From positions 62,001-126,000 of the forward strand of contig NZ_RDQF01000019.1 of the NCBI RefSeq assembly GCF_004114425.1: a DNA stretch of 64,000 nt. Reading direction: 5' to 3'. The notes below the pieces were generated by a model. The model did not search any database. It was not told where the DNA came from and saw nothing but the letters and a program-made list of their open reading frames with translations. This DNA comes from Bradyrhizobium vignae. Its GTDB lineage: Bacteria > Pseudomonadota > Alphaproteobacteria > Rhizobiales > Xanthobacteraceae. Positions 37,536 through 46,289 of this stretch are shown one piece after another. Numbering within the stretch: position 1 is the first letter of the stretch; each line of letters begins with the position of its first letter. A program made the translations under genes and the position numbers.

Positions 37536-38831
37536 TCACCCGTGCTCCTCGTCAGCAATATCGAGACCGTGGTCGAGCGCATCGAGCAGCAGCGTTGCCT
37601 CGCGCTCGGAGATCACCAGCGGCGGTGCCAGGAACAGCGAGGTCTGCTCGCCGCTCGTCCCGATCACCGCACCCGCCTCCAGCGCGCGCTCCGCAACGCG
37701 TGAGGCGATCGGCACCTCGGTGGTGTCGGCGTGCCAGGTGCGCCAGTCCGGGCCGTGCAACTCCACAGTCCAGTGCAGTCCCTGCCCCGCGACGCGCCGC
37801 ACGCTCGGATGCTTTTGCGCGATCGCAAGCAGGCGACCGGCGAACAGCTTCTCCAGGTCTTGCACGTGCTCCAGAATATTGTCGTCGCTGACGACCTTCA
37901 AATAGGCGCTGACGGCCGCCATGCTGATCGGATGGCCGCGCAGCGTGCCGTAGTTCTGCCAGCTCGTGCCCTTGAGCCGCTCGACGATGTCCTTGGACAC
38001 CACGACCGCAGCCACCGCTGCCGCGCCGCCGCCGAGCGATTTGCCGAGAGTGACGATGTCGGGGCGGCTCCGCGCGCCCTGGAACGCGAACCAGCGGCCG
38101 GCTCGGCCTGCGCCGGTGACGACCTCGTCGGCGATCCAGTACGAGCCCGCCTGCCGCGCGCAGCGCGCCACCTCGTCCTGATAGGCGCTGTCGTAATAGA
38201 TGCCTCCTTGCGTGTAATCGATGATCGTCGCCGCCGTGTCCGAGAGCAGACGCGTGGCATCGGCGAGATATTCGCTCGGCGGGGAATTATTGGCCGGCGC
38301 GCCATAAATGGCACCATCCGGCGCCGGCAGGATCCGCACCGGCGCCATCGGCGCCGGCAGCTTCGAGCCGCCTGCGTGCACGGCGAGGCCTCCGTGCCAT
38401 TGCGGCTGCACGGTCATGCTGCGCGACAGGCCGGTGATGCCGTGATAGGCGCGCTCGCGCGTTGCGAGGGCCGAGCGCTGCGTCAGCGCCTGGCAGAGCG
38501 ACAACGCCATGTCGTTTGCCTCGCTGCCGCTGATGCAGAAGCGGACCGCGCCGACCCAGTCCTCTTCGCCCGCAAAGGCGGTCGCCATCAGATCATCGGC
38601 GGCCTGCTCGCGGCCGACCCAGGTCCAGCCTTCGTTGACGACGGGCGTGTCCGCCGCGCGGCGGATCGCCTCCACCATCGCGGGATGGCGATGGCCGAGA
38701 CCGCCGCCGGTGTTGCTGCCGTCGATCAGCTTGCGGCCGTCGGACAAGTGGAAGTAGACGCCCTCGCCGCCGACCACGGCCATCGGCGCGGCCTCGCCCG
38801 CATTCAGCCCGGTTCGCAACAATCTGCTCAT
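37536..38831 (-). CDS. Class III aminotransferase (PLP-dependent)
   Basis: This 431-residue fold-type I aminotransferase resembles glutamate-1-semialdehyde aminomutase and beta-amino acid aminotransferases. Residues seen are GSEAND near 102-107, Asp235 (WIADEVVTGAGR) that holds the PLP pyridine, and the PLP lysine Lys264 (LGKSLGGG). AAGGAGG lies before the ATG at 38831, twelve bases after the HyuB stop. A longer open frame upstream overlaps HyuB in another phase and is ignored. It probably removes the amino group from the amino acid, perhaps a beta-amino acid, released by the hydantoin or oxoprolinase enzymes. Confidence 0.88.
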   Translation of the reverse strand: MSRLLRTGLNAGEAAPMAVVGGEGVYFHLSDGRKLIDGSNTGGGLGHRHPAMVEAIRRAADTPVVNEGWTWVGREQAADDLMATAFAGEEDWVGAVRFCISGSEANDMALSLCQALTQRSALATRERAYHGITGLSRSMTVQPQWHGGLAVHAGGSKLPAPMAPVRILPAPDGAIYGAPANNSPPSEYLADATRLLSDTAATIIDYTQGGIYYDSAYQDEVARCARQAGSYWIADEVVTGAGRAGRWFAFQGARSRPDIVTLGKSLGGGAAAVAAVVVSKDIVERLKGTSWQNYGTLRGHPISMAAVSAYLKVVSDDNILEHVQDLEKLFAGRLLAIAQKHPSVRRVAGQGLHWTVELHGPDWRTWHADTTEVPIASRVAERALEAGAVIGTSGEQTSLFLAPPLVISEREATLLLDALDHGLDIADEEHG

Positions 38832-38842
38832 CGCGGGCCTCC

Positions 38843-40423
38843 TTACTCTGCGGCCACGGCGCCGTAGCCGCCGCCGCCGCACATCTCGATCGTGACGAGA
38901 TCGTCTTGCTGTAACACCAGGTTCGATTTGCCGTCGATCGCGATGTTCGCGCCCTGCCTGACCAGCGAGATGCGGCAGGCCCTGCCGGATTCGCCGCCCT
39001 GCATGCCCCAGGGCGCAATCACCATCCGCTCGATGCAAGTGGTCAGGTGCATCGAGGGCGCGAGGATACGATAGGTGCGGACCGAGCCGTCGCCACCGCG
39101 ATGGACCCCTGCGCCACCGGACCGCCGGCGGATGGCCTGCTGCTCGAGCCGGATCGCATAATTCGCCTCGATCACCTCGACCGGCGTGTTCGACGTGTTG
39201 GACAGATGCACCCGGGTTGCGGAGGTGCCGGCCCGATCGTGCCGCGCGCCTTCGCCGCCGCCATGGACCTCGTAGAGCATCTTCCACGATCCGTTCGGCC
39301 GCGGCTCGGCAAAGAACAGCACGCCCGCGGTGGTCGCCCCGCCCGCCGACAGGCGCTCGGGAATGGTGCCCTGCATGGCGCGGAAAATCGCATCGACGAT
39401 GCGCATGGAGGTCTCGTGGTTGCCGGCGGCAACGGAGGCGGTCCAGCCGGGCTCGAGGATCGAGCCCGGGCGCGTGATGATAGTCAGAGGCCGCAGCGCG
39501 CCGGCGTTCTGCTGCATGTCGCGTCCGCTCATGATGCGCGCGGCATAAGCGACAGCCGAGCGCGCCATGAATGGCGTCGTGTTGCAGAAATTGGAGACGC
39601 GGTCGCAGCTTTCGGAGAGATCAAAGATCGCCTCGTCGCCGCGAATGGTGATCTTGACGTGGATACGCGCCGGCGCGTTGTTCGCGCTGCCGTCGTCGAG
39701 GTAGTCCTCGCCTTCGTAGACGCCGTCCGGCAGGTCGCGCAACGCCTCGCGCATCTCGATCTCGGAGAGATCGTGCAGGCGCGATTGCGTCGCCACGAAG
39801 ACGGCCTTGCCATGCTCGCGGCAGAGCTCGATAATGCGCTTTTCGCCGGCTTTCGTCGCCGCGATTTGCGCCAGAAGATCGCCCTCGCAGGATTCGGCGT
39901 CGCGGACATTGGCCTTGAGTAGCTGCACGATCGGCAGGTTGAGGCCGGCCGCGGTCGCGATCAGCACCGGCGGAATCCGCATCGCCTCCTGGAACGTGTC
40001 GATGGCCTTGGCAAAATAGCTGCCAGGCCAGGTGCCGCCGATATCGGGCCAGTGCGCGAGGCTGACCGCGAAGGCCACGATCTCGCCCTCGAAGAAGACG
40101 GGCCGCACGACCTTGACGTCATTGAGATGATTGCCGCCGAGCGCGCCGACATTATAGATCACGACGTCGCCGTCATTCAGGCTGTCGCGCGGCATCACCT
40201 TCAGTAACTCCGGGATGGTGTAGGCCATCGCGCCGAGATGGATCGGAATGTCGCGACCCTGCCCGACTAGGCCGCCGTAGCCATCGGTGATCGCCGACGA
40301 CAGGTCGCCGGCCTCGCGCAGCAGCGGCGAGCGCGCCGAGCGCGTCATCACCAGGCTCATCTCCTCGGCCGCGGCCGAGAGCCCGTGCCTGATAACCTCG
40401 ACGACGAACGGATCGAGCTTCAT
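38843..40423 (-). CDS. hyuB: Hydantoinase B/oxoprolinase family protein
   Basis: This 526-residue HyuB-type subunit has the normal length (about 520-590). It opens LDPFVVEVIRHGLSAAAEEM, a family hallmark, and contains RSPLLREAGDLSSAI and GDVVIYNVGALGGNHLNDV, where family members usually read NDPY-GGTH. With HyuA it forms an ATP-dependent amidase that opens N-methylhydantoin, 5-oxoproline or related lactams; some relatives are acetone or acetophenone carboxylases. Start overlaps the HyuA stop (ATGA). VGALGGNHLND in place of the commoner ND-P-GGTH is a small departure. Confidence 0.88.
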   Translation of the reverse strand: MKLDPFVVEVIRHGLSAAAEEMSLVMTRSARSPLLREAGDLSSAITDGYGGLVGQGRDIPIHLGAMAYTIPELLKVMPRDSLNDGDVVIYNVGALGGNHLNDVKVVRPVFFEGEIVAFAVSLAHWPDIGGTWPGSYFAKAIDTFQEAMRIPPVLIATAAGLNLPIVQLLKANVRDAESCEGDLLAQIAATKAGEKRIIELCREHGKAVFVATQSRLHDLSEIEMREALRDLPDGVYEGEDYLDDGSANNAPARIHVKITIRGDEAIFDLSESCDRVSNFCNTTPFMARSAVAYAARIMSGRDMQQNAGALRPLTIITRPGSILEPGWTASVAAGNHETSMRIVDAIFRAMQGTIPERLSAGGATTAGVLFFAEPRPNGSWKMLYEVHGGGEGARHDRAGTSATRVHLSNTSNTPVEVIEANYAIRLEQQAIRRRSGGAGVHRGGDGSVRTYRILAPSMHLTTCIERMVIAPWGMQGGESGRACRISLVRQGANIAIDGKSNLVLQQDDLVTIEMCGGGGYGAVAAE

Positions 40424-42429
40424 GCCGCCCCCCGCGTCAGGAATAGATTGCCGGCGGTATCAGGCTTTGCCTGCCAGCCCGGCGGCACTACCACAGTCGA
40501 CCACGCATCTTCGATGATGGCCGGACCGCTGACGGTCTCCGTGAGCGCGGCGCGGTCGATGATTGCTGTCGCGATCTCGTGGACGCCGTCGAACGAGCAG
40601 CTGCGCGTACTCCTAGACTCCGCCCTCGCTGCCGTGGCCGGCCGGCTCACGGCGGTCGTCGATGGACGGCGGGCCTGAACCAGCACGGATTCAATCACGC
40701 AAGGCTCACCGGTCGCATAGCCGAACAGCGCGTGATGCCGCGCCAGGAAATCCTGCTTCAGCCTGGCGACATCGAGCGGCAGCACGAACGGCACCGGAAT
40801 GGCGTCATTCTGCGCGGCATAGCGCATCAAGGCCACCAACTCGACCTGGATCTCCGCCTTCGCAACGCCGTTGGCGAGAAGCGGTGCCGAGGCATCGGCA
40901 GTCAAGGCCTCGATTCGCTCCGACACGCGCGCGAAATCGATGCCGTCGAGGGCGGCGCGAAGGGTCTGCTGCTGCAGGAAGCTGAAATCGGCGGTGAGGC
41001 AGCCCAGCGCCGAGAACGCACTCGAGGCGCTGGGCACGACGACCTCTGCGATCCCGTAGAGATCGGCGAGACCGGCCGCATGCATCGGGCCGCCGCCGCC
41101 GAACGCGAGCAGCGTGCAGTCGCGACCGTCGATGCCGCGCTCGACCGTGACACGGCGGAGCGCGCGGGCCATGGTCGCGTTCGCGACCTTGATGATGCCG
41201 AGCGCGGTTTCGGTGAGGCTCAGTCCGAGCGCGCGCGCGATTGGCTCGATGACGCGCTTTGCGGCCTCGATGTCGATCCCGATGCGGTCACCAAGCTTGG
41301 TCTCGGGATTGAGATAGCCGAGCACGGCATTGGCATCGGTGATTGTCGGCTCCGTGCCGCCGCGGCCGTAGCAGGCCGGTCCGGGCTCGGAGCCGGCGCT
41401 CTCCGGCCCGACCGCCAGGCCGCCGGGACCGTTACGCACGATCGATCCGCCACCCGCGCCGATGGAATGAACCGCGAGCATAGGCTGGCGCAGCGGCTTG
41501 TCGCCGAGCATGCGGCCGTCGGTCATCTCGGCCTGCCCATCCACGATGAGGCAGACGTCGGTCGTGGTGCCGCCCATGTCAAATGTCAGCATCCGCGAGG
41601 CGCCGAGCTGGCGCGCGATGCTGACGGAAGCCGAGACACCAGCGGCCGGGCCCGACATCGCCATCACCAAGGGCCGTCGCTTCACCGCCGAAATCGGAAC
41701 CATCGCGCCGGCCGAATGAAACACCTGCAAGCCGGGGCCGATCGGCAGCCGCTGCTCCAACTCGCTCAGATATTCGACCGCGATCGGCATCGCGGCGGCG
41801 TTGAATACGGTCGCGGAGGTCCGCTCATATTCGCGCGCCTCGGGATTGACCTCGTGCGAGAGCGAGACATGAGCGACGACATCCTTGAGCCGCTCACCCA
41901 GCATCTTTTCATGCACCGGATTGGCATAAGCGTGAAGCAGAGCGACCGCGACGCTCTGAACGCCGGTCTCCTTCAGCCAGGCCAGCAGACGCTCGATCTC
42001 CGCTTCCTCCAATGCCTTCAGCACCCGGCCCTCGTGATCGAGGCGCTCGGCGAGCCCGAAGCAGCGTTCGGGCGGCACCAAAGGCGGCGATTTCGGCGCA
42101 ATGTCGAGACGATAAAGATCGCGGCGGCGATAGCGCGCGATCTCCAGCACATCGGCAAATCCTTCGGTCGCCACCAGCGCCACCTTCGGCAGCCGGTTCT
42201 CGACGATCGCGTTGGTCACGCGCGTGGTGCCATGGACGAAGCGCTTGACCTCGCTCTTGCGCAGGCCCACCGCCTCGATCGCCTCCAGCATTGCCTGAAC
42301 CGGCGCCTGTGGGCGCGACGGCACCTTTGCGATCCGGGCCTCTGCGGTATCGCGCCTGATGGCGATGATGTCGGTAAAAGTGCCACCTATGTCGGTGCCG
42401 ACTTCCCAGTGATTTTCGAAAGCGCTCAT
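40420..42429 (-). CDS. hyuA: Hydantoinase/oxoprolinase family protein (subunit A)
   Basis: This 669-residue HyuA-type subunit has an N-terminal ASKHA ATPase start EVGTDIGGTFTDIIAI, then HGTTRVTNAIVE and the central LTFDMGGTTTDVCLI nucleotide-binding motif. GAGGGSI and the C-terminal FGGGGPMHAAGLADLYGI complete it. It couples ATP hydrolysis to ring opening together with HyuB. An in-frame stop just upstream fixes the ATG at 42429, although the ribosome site is poor. It is the first gene of the long - strand block. Methylhydantoin, oxoproline or a ketone substrate is possible; hydantoinase neighbours favour a cyclic imide. Confidence 0.9.
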   Translation of the reverse strand: MSAFENHWEVGTDIGGTFTDIIAIRRDTAEARIAKVPSRPQAPVQAMLEAIEAVGLRKSEVKRFVHGTTRVTNAIVENRLPKVALVATEGFADVLEIARYRRRDLYRLDIAPKSPPLVPPERCFGLAERLDHEGRVLKALEEAEIERLLAWLKETGVQSVAVALLHAYANPVHEKMLGERLKDVVAHVSLSHEVNPEAREYERTSATVFNAAAMPIAVEYLSELEQRLPIGPGLQVFHSAGAMVPISAVKRRPLVMAMSGPAAGVSASVSIARQLGASRMLTFDMGGTTTDVCLIVDGQAEMTDGRMLGDKPLRQPMLAVHSIGAGGGSIVRNGPGGLAVGPESAGSEPGPACYGRGGTEPTITDANAVLGYLNPETKLGDRIGIDIEAAKRVIEPIARALGLSLTETALGIIKVANATMARALRRVTVERGIDGRDCTLLAFGGGGPMHAAGLADLYGIAEVVVPSASSAFSALGCLTADFSFLQQQTLRAALDGIDFARVSERIEALTADASAPLLANGVAKAEIQVELVALMRYAAQNDAIPVPFVLPLDVARLKQDFLARHHALFGYATGEPCVIESVLVQARRPSTTAVSRPATAARAESRSTRSCSFDGVHEIATAIIDRAALTETVSGPAIIEDAWSTVVVPPGWQAKPDTAGNLFLTRGAA

Positions 42430-42878
42430 GTCTGGAGGTCAGCTACGCGCAACGTCCGAACCGGACGCCGGCTTCTGCCCGTCCATCACCACCTCGAATG
42501 CCGAACCGAGAGCGCTCATCATGCATCCCCTGTCATGCCATCGTCTGCGAGCGTGCGACAGAGCCGTGGCCTCCGATAGGGCCAGAGTTGCCGCAGTTCG
42601 CTGGGCCAGCAAGCAGCCGGCGCGGCGTACGGCGCAACCTGATGCACGTTTTGGTGCAGCCGTGCCTGCCCAGACGGCACGCGAGCGCGCGCCGTTCCAC
42701 GCCAGAAACGTGCAGCGCAACACGGATTTCTCTGAGCAAATCGAGATGCCTATTGCACCGCAATCCAAGCGACCAAGATCAGCTGTCTAATTTGCAGGCG
42801 ATCAATCGGCAGTGCGGGATATCCGCGGTGCCTATCAGCTATGCACGGGAGTCGGCTCAGCCCCTCTTTATTGTAGGA
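42430..42878. other. Gene-poor stretch upstream of hyuA
   Basis: No convincing gene is seen in these 449 bases; the short frames on both strands have no recognisable motif. Two small inverted repeats lie close together: TGCAC-N6-GTGCA (42643-42658) and CGTGCC-N9-GGCACG (42661-42681). They could be operator half-sites for the hyuA operon, whose promoter must be in this stretch. I cannot place -35 and -10 boxes with confidence. Confidence 0.5.
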
Positions 42879-43223
42879 TCAGCAAGAGAGCGTCTTGGCA
42901 GGATCGGATGATGCGTTGAGAGAAGCGCCGCCGATGCAGGCTGCGATTCTCGCAAGCAGCGGAGCAGCGTCCTCGATCACCCAGATGTCGTTCTTGTTCG
43001 CCCAGTCGAGCAGCTCGAGCCGCCGCTCCAGCCCCATGCTGACGGCGAGCGGATATTGATGCGACGGCGTGACCACGATCAGCCGCGCGCGTGGTGCGCG
43101 CCGAACTCCCTCCGAGACGACCAGCCCCTCGTCGTCGACCGGTACAGGAACGAGCTTTGCGCCGGCCGCGGTGAGCTCATCTTCATTCCGGTGCGCGCCA
43201 ATTGGCGCGCCCCGGACTGACAC
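42879..43223 (-). pseudogene. Remnant of MocR/PdxR-type (GntR-aminotransferase) regulator
   Basis: A 114-codon open frame matches only the middle of the aminotransferase-like domain of MocR regulators. About residues 15-86 read AAGAKLVPVPVDDEGL, then LIVVTPSHQYPLAVSMGLERRLELL and WVIEDA. Intact MocR proteins have about 450-500 residues with an N-terminal GntR helix-turn-helix and continue IEDDYDSEF plus the PLP lysine. Here both ends are missing and the match stops after VIEDA. It is therefore a decayed fragment. MocR regulators often control gabDT or amino acid genes, which fits the neighbouring gabD-like gene. Confidence 0.75.
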
Positions 43224-43234
43224 CGCGTCTTTCG

Positions 43235-44668
43235 TTACGCGCTCGCCTGGGTGACGAACTTCGTGTTGAGATAACCTTCGATCGCCTCGAGTCCGCCTTC
43301 GGAGCCGTAGCCGGAATCCTTGATGCCGCCGAACGGCACTTCGGGCAGCGCGAGGCCGTGATGGTTGATCGAGACCATGCCGCTCTCGATGTCGGCACCG
43401 ATGGCCTGCATCGTCTTGGTCGAGGTGGTGTAGGCATAGGCCGCCAGGCCGTACGGCAGACGGTTGGCTTCGGCCACCACCTCGTCATAGCTACGGAAGG
43501 AGGTGATCGGCGCCAGCGGGCCGAACGGCTCCTCGTTCATGATGCGCGCATCGCGCGGCACGTCGGTCAGCACCGTCGGCTCGAAGAAGAAGCCTTCGTT
43601 GCCGATGCGCTTGCCGCCGGTCTTGACCTTGGCGCCGCGCTGGACCGCGTCGGAGACGAAGCCTTCCATGGCGTCGACGCGGCGCGGGTTCGCCAGCGGG
43701 CCCATACGGGTGTCCTTGTCGAGACCGTTGCCAACCTTGAGGCCCTTGGCCGCAGCGACGAACTTGTCGACGAAGGGCTGGTAGACGCTCTCATGCACCA
43801 GGAAGCGCGTTGGCGAGACGCAGACCTGGCCGGCGTTGCGGAACTTGTTGGCCGACAGGATCTTTGCGGCGTTGTCGAGGTCGGCATCCGCGAACACGAT
43901 CGCCGGCGCATGGCCGCCGAGCTCCATGGTGACGCGTTTCATGTGCAGGCCGGCGAGCGCGGCCAGATGCTTGCCGACCGCGGTCGAGCCGGTGAAGCTG
44001 ATCTTGCGGATGATCGGATGCGGGATGAGATATTCCGACACTTCAGCCGGCACACCGAACACCAGCTGGACGACGCCGGCAGGAATGCCCGCATCCGCAT
44101 AGGCGCGCACCAGCTCCATGCAACTCGCCGGGGTCTCTTCCGGCCCCTTGACGATGATCGAGCAGCCGGCGGCGAGCGCGGCCGAGATCTTTCGCACGGC
44201 CTGGTTGATCGGGAAATTCCAGGGCGTGAAGGCTGCGACCGGGCCGACCGGCTCCTTGGTCACGAGTTGGGAGACATTGCCCATCCGCGGCGGCACGATG
44301 CGGCCATAGGCGCGGCGCGCTTCTTCCGCGAACCAGTCGATGAGGTCGCCGGCCAGCATGGTCTCGCCCTGCGCTTCCACCACGGGCTTGCCCTGCTCCA
44401 TGGTCATCACGGGCGCGATCTCGGCGGCGCGCGAGCGGATGATGTCGGCGGCCTTGCGCATCAGCTTGTAACGGTCGAACGGCGAGGTCTTGCGCCAGAC
44501 GTCGAAGCCGGCTTTGGCCGCGTCCAGCGCGCGGTCGAGATCCGCGCGCGAGGCGTGCGGGGTCTTGCCGATCGGCTGGCCGGTGGCGGGATTGAGGATG
44601 TCCTCCGACTTGCCGGACGACCCATCGGTCCACTCGCCGGCGATGAACATCTGAACTTTCGGGTACAT
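43235..44668 (-). CDS. gabD: NAD(P)-dependent succinate-semialdehyde-type aldehyde dehydrogenase
   Basis: This 477-residue aldehyde dehydrogenase carries the active-site Asn151 (TPWNFP), Lys174, Glu249 (MELGGHAP) and Cys283 (NAGQVCVSPTR). The QVCVSPTR segment and overall pattern are of the GabD group. It oxidises succinate semialdehyde or similar aldehydes to acids. GGAG lies seven bases before the ATG at 44668; the longer open frame upstream lacks family similarity. It could dispose of the semialdehyde made by the class III aminotransferase of the next operon; alternatives are alpha-ketoglutaric or malonic semialdehyde dehydrogenase activities. Confidence 0.87.
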   Translation of the reverse strand: MYPKVQMFIAGEWTDGSSGKSEDILNPATGQPIGKTPHASRADLDRALDAAKAGFDVWRKTSPFDRYKLMRKAADIIRSRAAEIAPVMTMEQGKPVVEAQGETMLAGDLIDWFAEEARRAYGRIVPPRMGNVSQLVTKEPVGPVAAFTPWNFPINQAVRKISAALAAGCSIIVKGPEETPASCMELVRAYADAGIPAGVVQLVFGVPAEVSEYLIPHPIIRKISFTGSTAVGKHLAALAGLHMKRVTMELGGHAPAIVFADADLDNAAKILSANKFRNAGQVCVSPTRFLVHESVYQPFVDKFVAAAKGLKVGNGLDKDTRMGPLANPRRVDAMEGFVSDAVQRGAKVKTGGKRIGNEGFFFEPTVLTDVPRDARIMNEEPFGPLAPITSFRSYDEVVAEANRLPYGLAAYAYTTSTKTMQAIGADIESGMVSINHHGLALPEVPFGGIKDSGYGSEGGLEAIEGYLNTKFVTQASA

Positions 44669-44840
44669 CCTTGCTGTCTCCTGCATGATTTCGGTCGTCG
44701 ACGGGGTTACTGCCGCCGTTTCGAGCGAGCGCAGAGCTACACCGAAAGGCGGCCGGCGAAAAGGCGTCAATGACGATTGGCCGCAAGGGCATTGCTGATC
44801 TGCTGACCCGACCGTATCGAGCCGCAGTTGCGCCTCAAAT

Positions 44841-46277
44841 TCAGGCAGCCAGCGACGACCGCAAGCGCCGCCAGCCAATGATGATGCCGGTGATGGAGAA
44901 TGCCAGCCCGAGCGTACAGAGGCCGACGATCACGACATCACGAATGCGCGGGTGGGCCACTAAGACCGGGAAGTCGAGCGTGTGCAATGCACTGTAAAGC
45001 CAGCGGTAGGCGCGCCGCGACGGATCCAGTCTTTGCAGCATGCCGCCATCGGCGCCATCAATGTCGAACCAGAGATCGCCGCCACAGCGCGAGCGGTAGA
45101 CTGGTGCACCCGGCATTGTGGAGAGCGCGGGGTAGTCGTCGTTATCAGGAAGGACGGACGGTGGGCCGCAGCCGACCGCAAGGCGCGCCGTCAGAGCCTG
45201 AATCTCGTGCACATCAAGGAATCCCGTGAGTCCATCCTGCGGCGCATCCCCTCTCCTGATCAAAGTCTGACGGCCGAGGGCAACCCGATCGCGCCGATAG
45301 ACGTGGCCGCGGAAGGCGAACCATTCCGCCTCGCGAGCCGCCGGAGATATTGGCTGCCGATCGAGCGATGAGGCCTCGCGCCAATCCGGGGCGGCGTTCA
45401 TTGGGCCGGCCTCTGTCGCGGTCAATTGCCCGCGCGAGAACAGCCGCCCGTGATCCATCGAGAGCCAGCCGCTGAAGATCCAGGTCAGCACGAAGACCGC
45501 CGTTGTCAAGCCGAGCAGGTGATGCAAGACGTGCCAGCCACGATCAGGCGAGGAGATTTGCCTCTTGTGAATCCTGATCCGCACGATCCCGAGTACAGCA
45601 CCCAGCACAGCCGCGATCAGGGCCAGCAGCGATAGCGACCACACCATCCGATCCCATAGCGCCCAGTTGCTTCTCACAACGGTCGGATAGATCCAGTGCA
45701 GCACGCTGCCGGCAAGATTCCACCCGCGCTCGCGCCTCGTCGCATCCAAGACGATCTCACCGGTGAGCGACGAGACGTAGACTTCCGTCCCCGCCGCATC
45801 GCCGAGGGCCACGCGAAATAGGGGGCGATGACGATCGAAGCCGTTCGGTACGCTCCACTGATCGTAATCCGCACGGCCGACGATCGTCGCATGCGAGGCA
45901 TCGATCTCGCGCTGGCGTGCATGAGCCTGCGCAACGGCCAGTGCGACATCGGCGGATTTCACCGACGCGTCGCTCCCGTCGGCCGCGCGGATCGCGCGCT
46001 GACGCGAGGGACCCGAGACGATGTAGACCGCGCCGTCGCTCCGCTGGATCAGCCGAACACGCGTGGCATCGGCGATCCCGCTCGCCGCAACGGCATCCAC
46101 GACCGAGATCCTTGCCCCGTCGCGATCCACCGGCGTGAGTCCCGAAAATCGCTCCGCTTCCGTCAGCGACGGAAACGGAACGAAGTGCATCACGATTCCA
46201 CTCGCGAACCACATCGCGAACAGCAGGCAGAACGCGATCCCGAGCCAGCGATGCGAGAGGACGATCGCGCCCATCAT
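44841..46277 (-). CDS. PepSY domain membrane protein
   Basis: This 478-residue inner-membrane protein has about four helices: residues about 10-31, 210-235, 250-273 and 447-470. They flank two periplasmic stretches with PepSY-like repeats (SALTGEIV-type VYVSSLTGEIVLDATRRERGW). His pairs in the helices (SHRW, LHWI, HHLLG, LHTLDFP) recall haem-binding PepSY_TM reductases next to siderophore receptors. It lies 12 bases after the TonB receptor stop, so both share the upstream cobalamin riboswitch. A role in reducing or releasing the imported cobalt or corrinoid compound is inference. Confidence 0.85.
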   Translation of the reverse strand: MMGAIVLSHRWLGIAFCLLFAMWFASGIVMHFVPFPSLTEAERFSGLTPVDRDGARISVVDAVAASGIADATRVRLIQRSDGAVYIVSGPSRQRAIRAADGSDASVKSADVALAVAQAHARQREIDASHATIVGRADYDQWSVPNGFDRHRPLFRVALGDAAGTEVYVSSLTGEIVLDATRRERGWNLAGSVLHWIYPTVVRSNWALWDRMVWSLSLLALIAAVLGAVLGIVRIRIHKRQISSPDRGWHVLHHLLGLTTAVFVLTWIFSGWLSMDHGRLFSRGQLTATEAGPMNAAPDWREASSLDRQPISPAAREAEWFAFRGHVYRRDRVALGRQTLIRRGDAPQDGLTGFLDVHEIQALTARLAVGCGPPSVLPDNDDYPALSTMPGAPVYRSRCGGDLWFDIDGADGGMLQRLDPSRRAYRWLYSALHTLDFPVLVAHPRIRDVVIVGLCTLGLAFSITGIIIGWRRLRSSLAA

Positions 46278-46289
46278 ACGCTCAAGGCC

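Noticed and set aside
38832..39287. Extension of the aminotransferase frame upstream
   Set aside because: Out of phase with hyuB and without similarity to aminotransferases; a strong AAGGAGG site precedes 38831.
40579..42579. Open frame of 666 codons on the + strand
   Set aside because: Exact antisense of hyuA, with skewed composition and no motif; hyuA itself has all family motifs.
43202..44773. Open frame of 523 codons on the + strand
   Set aside because: Antisense to the aldehyde dehydrogenase whose catalytic residues are intact; composition is that of a shadow.
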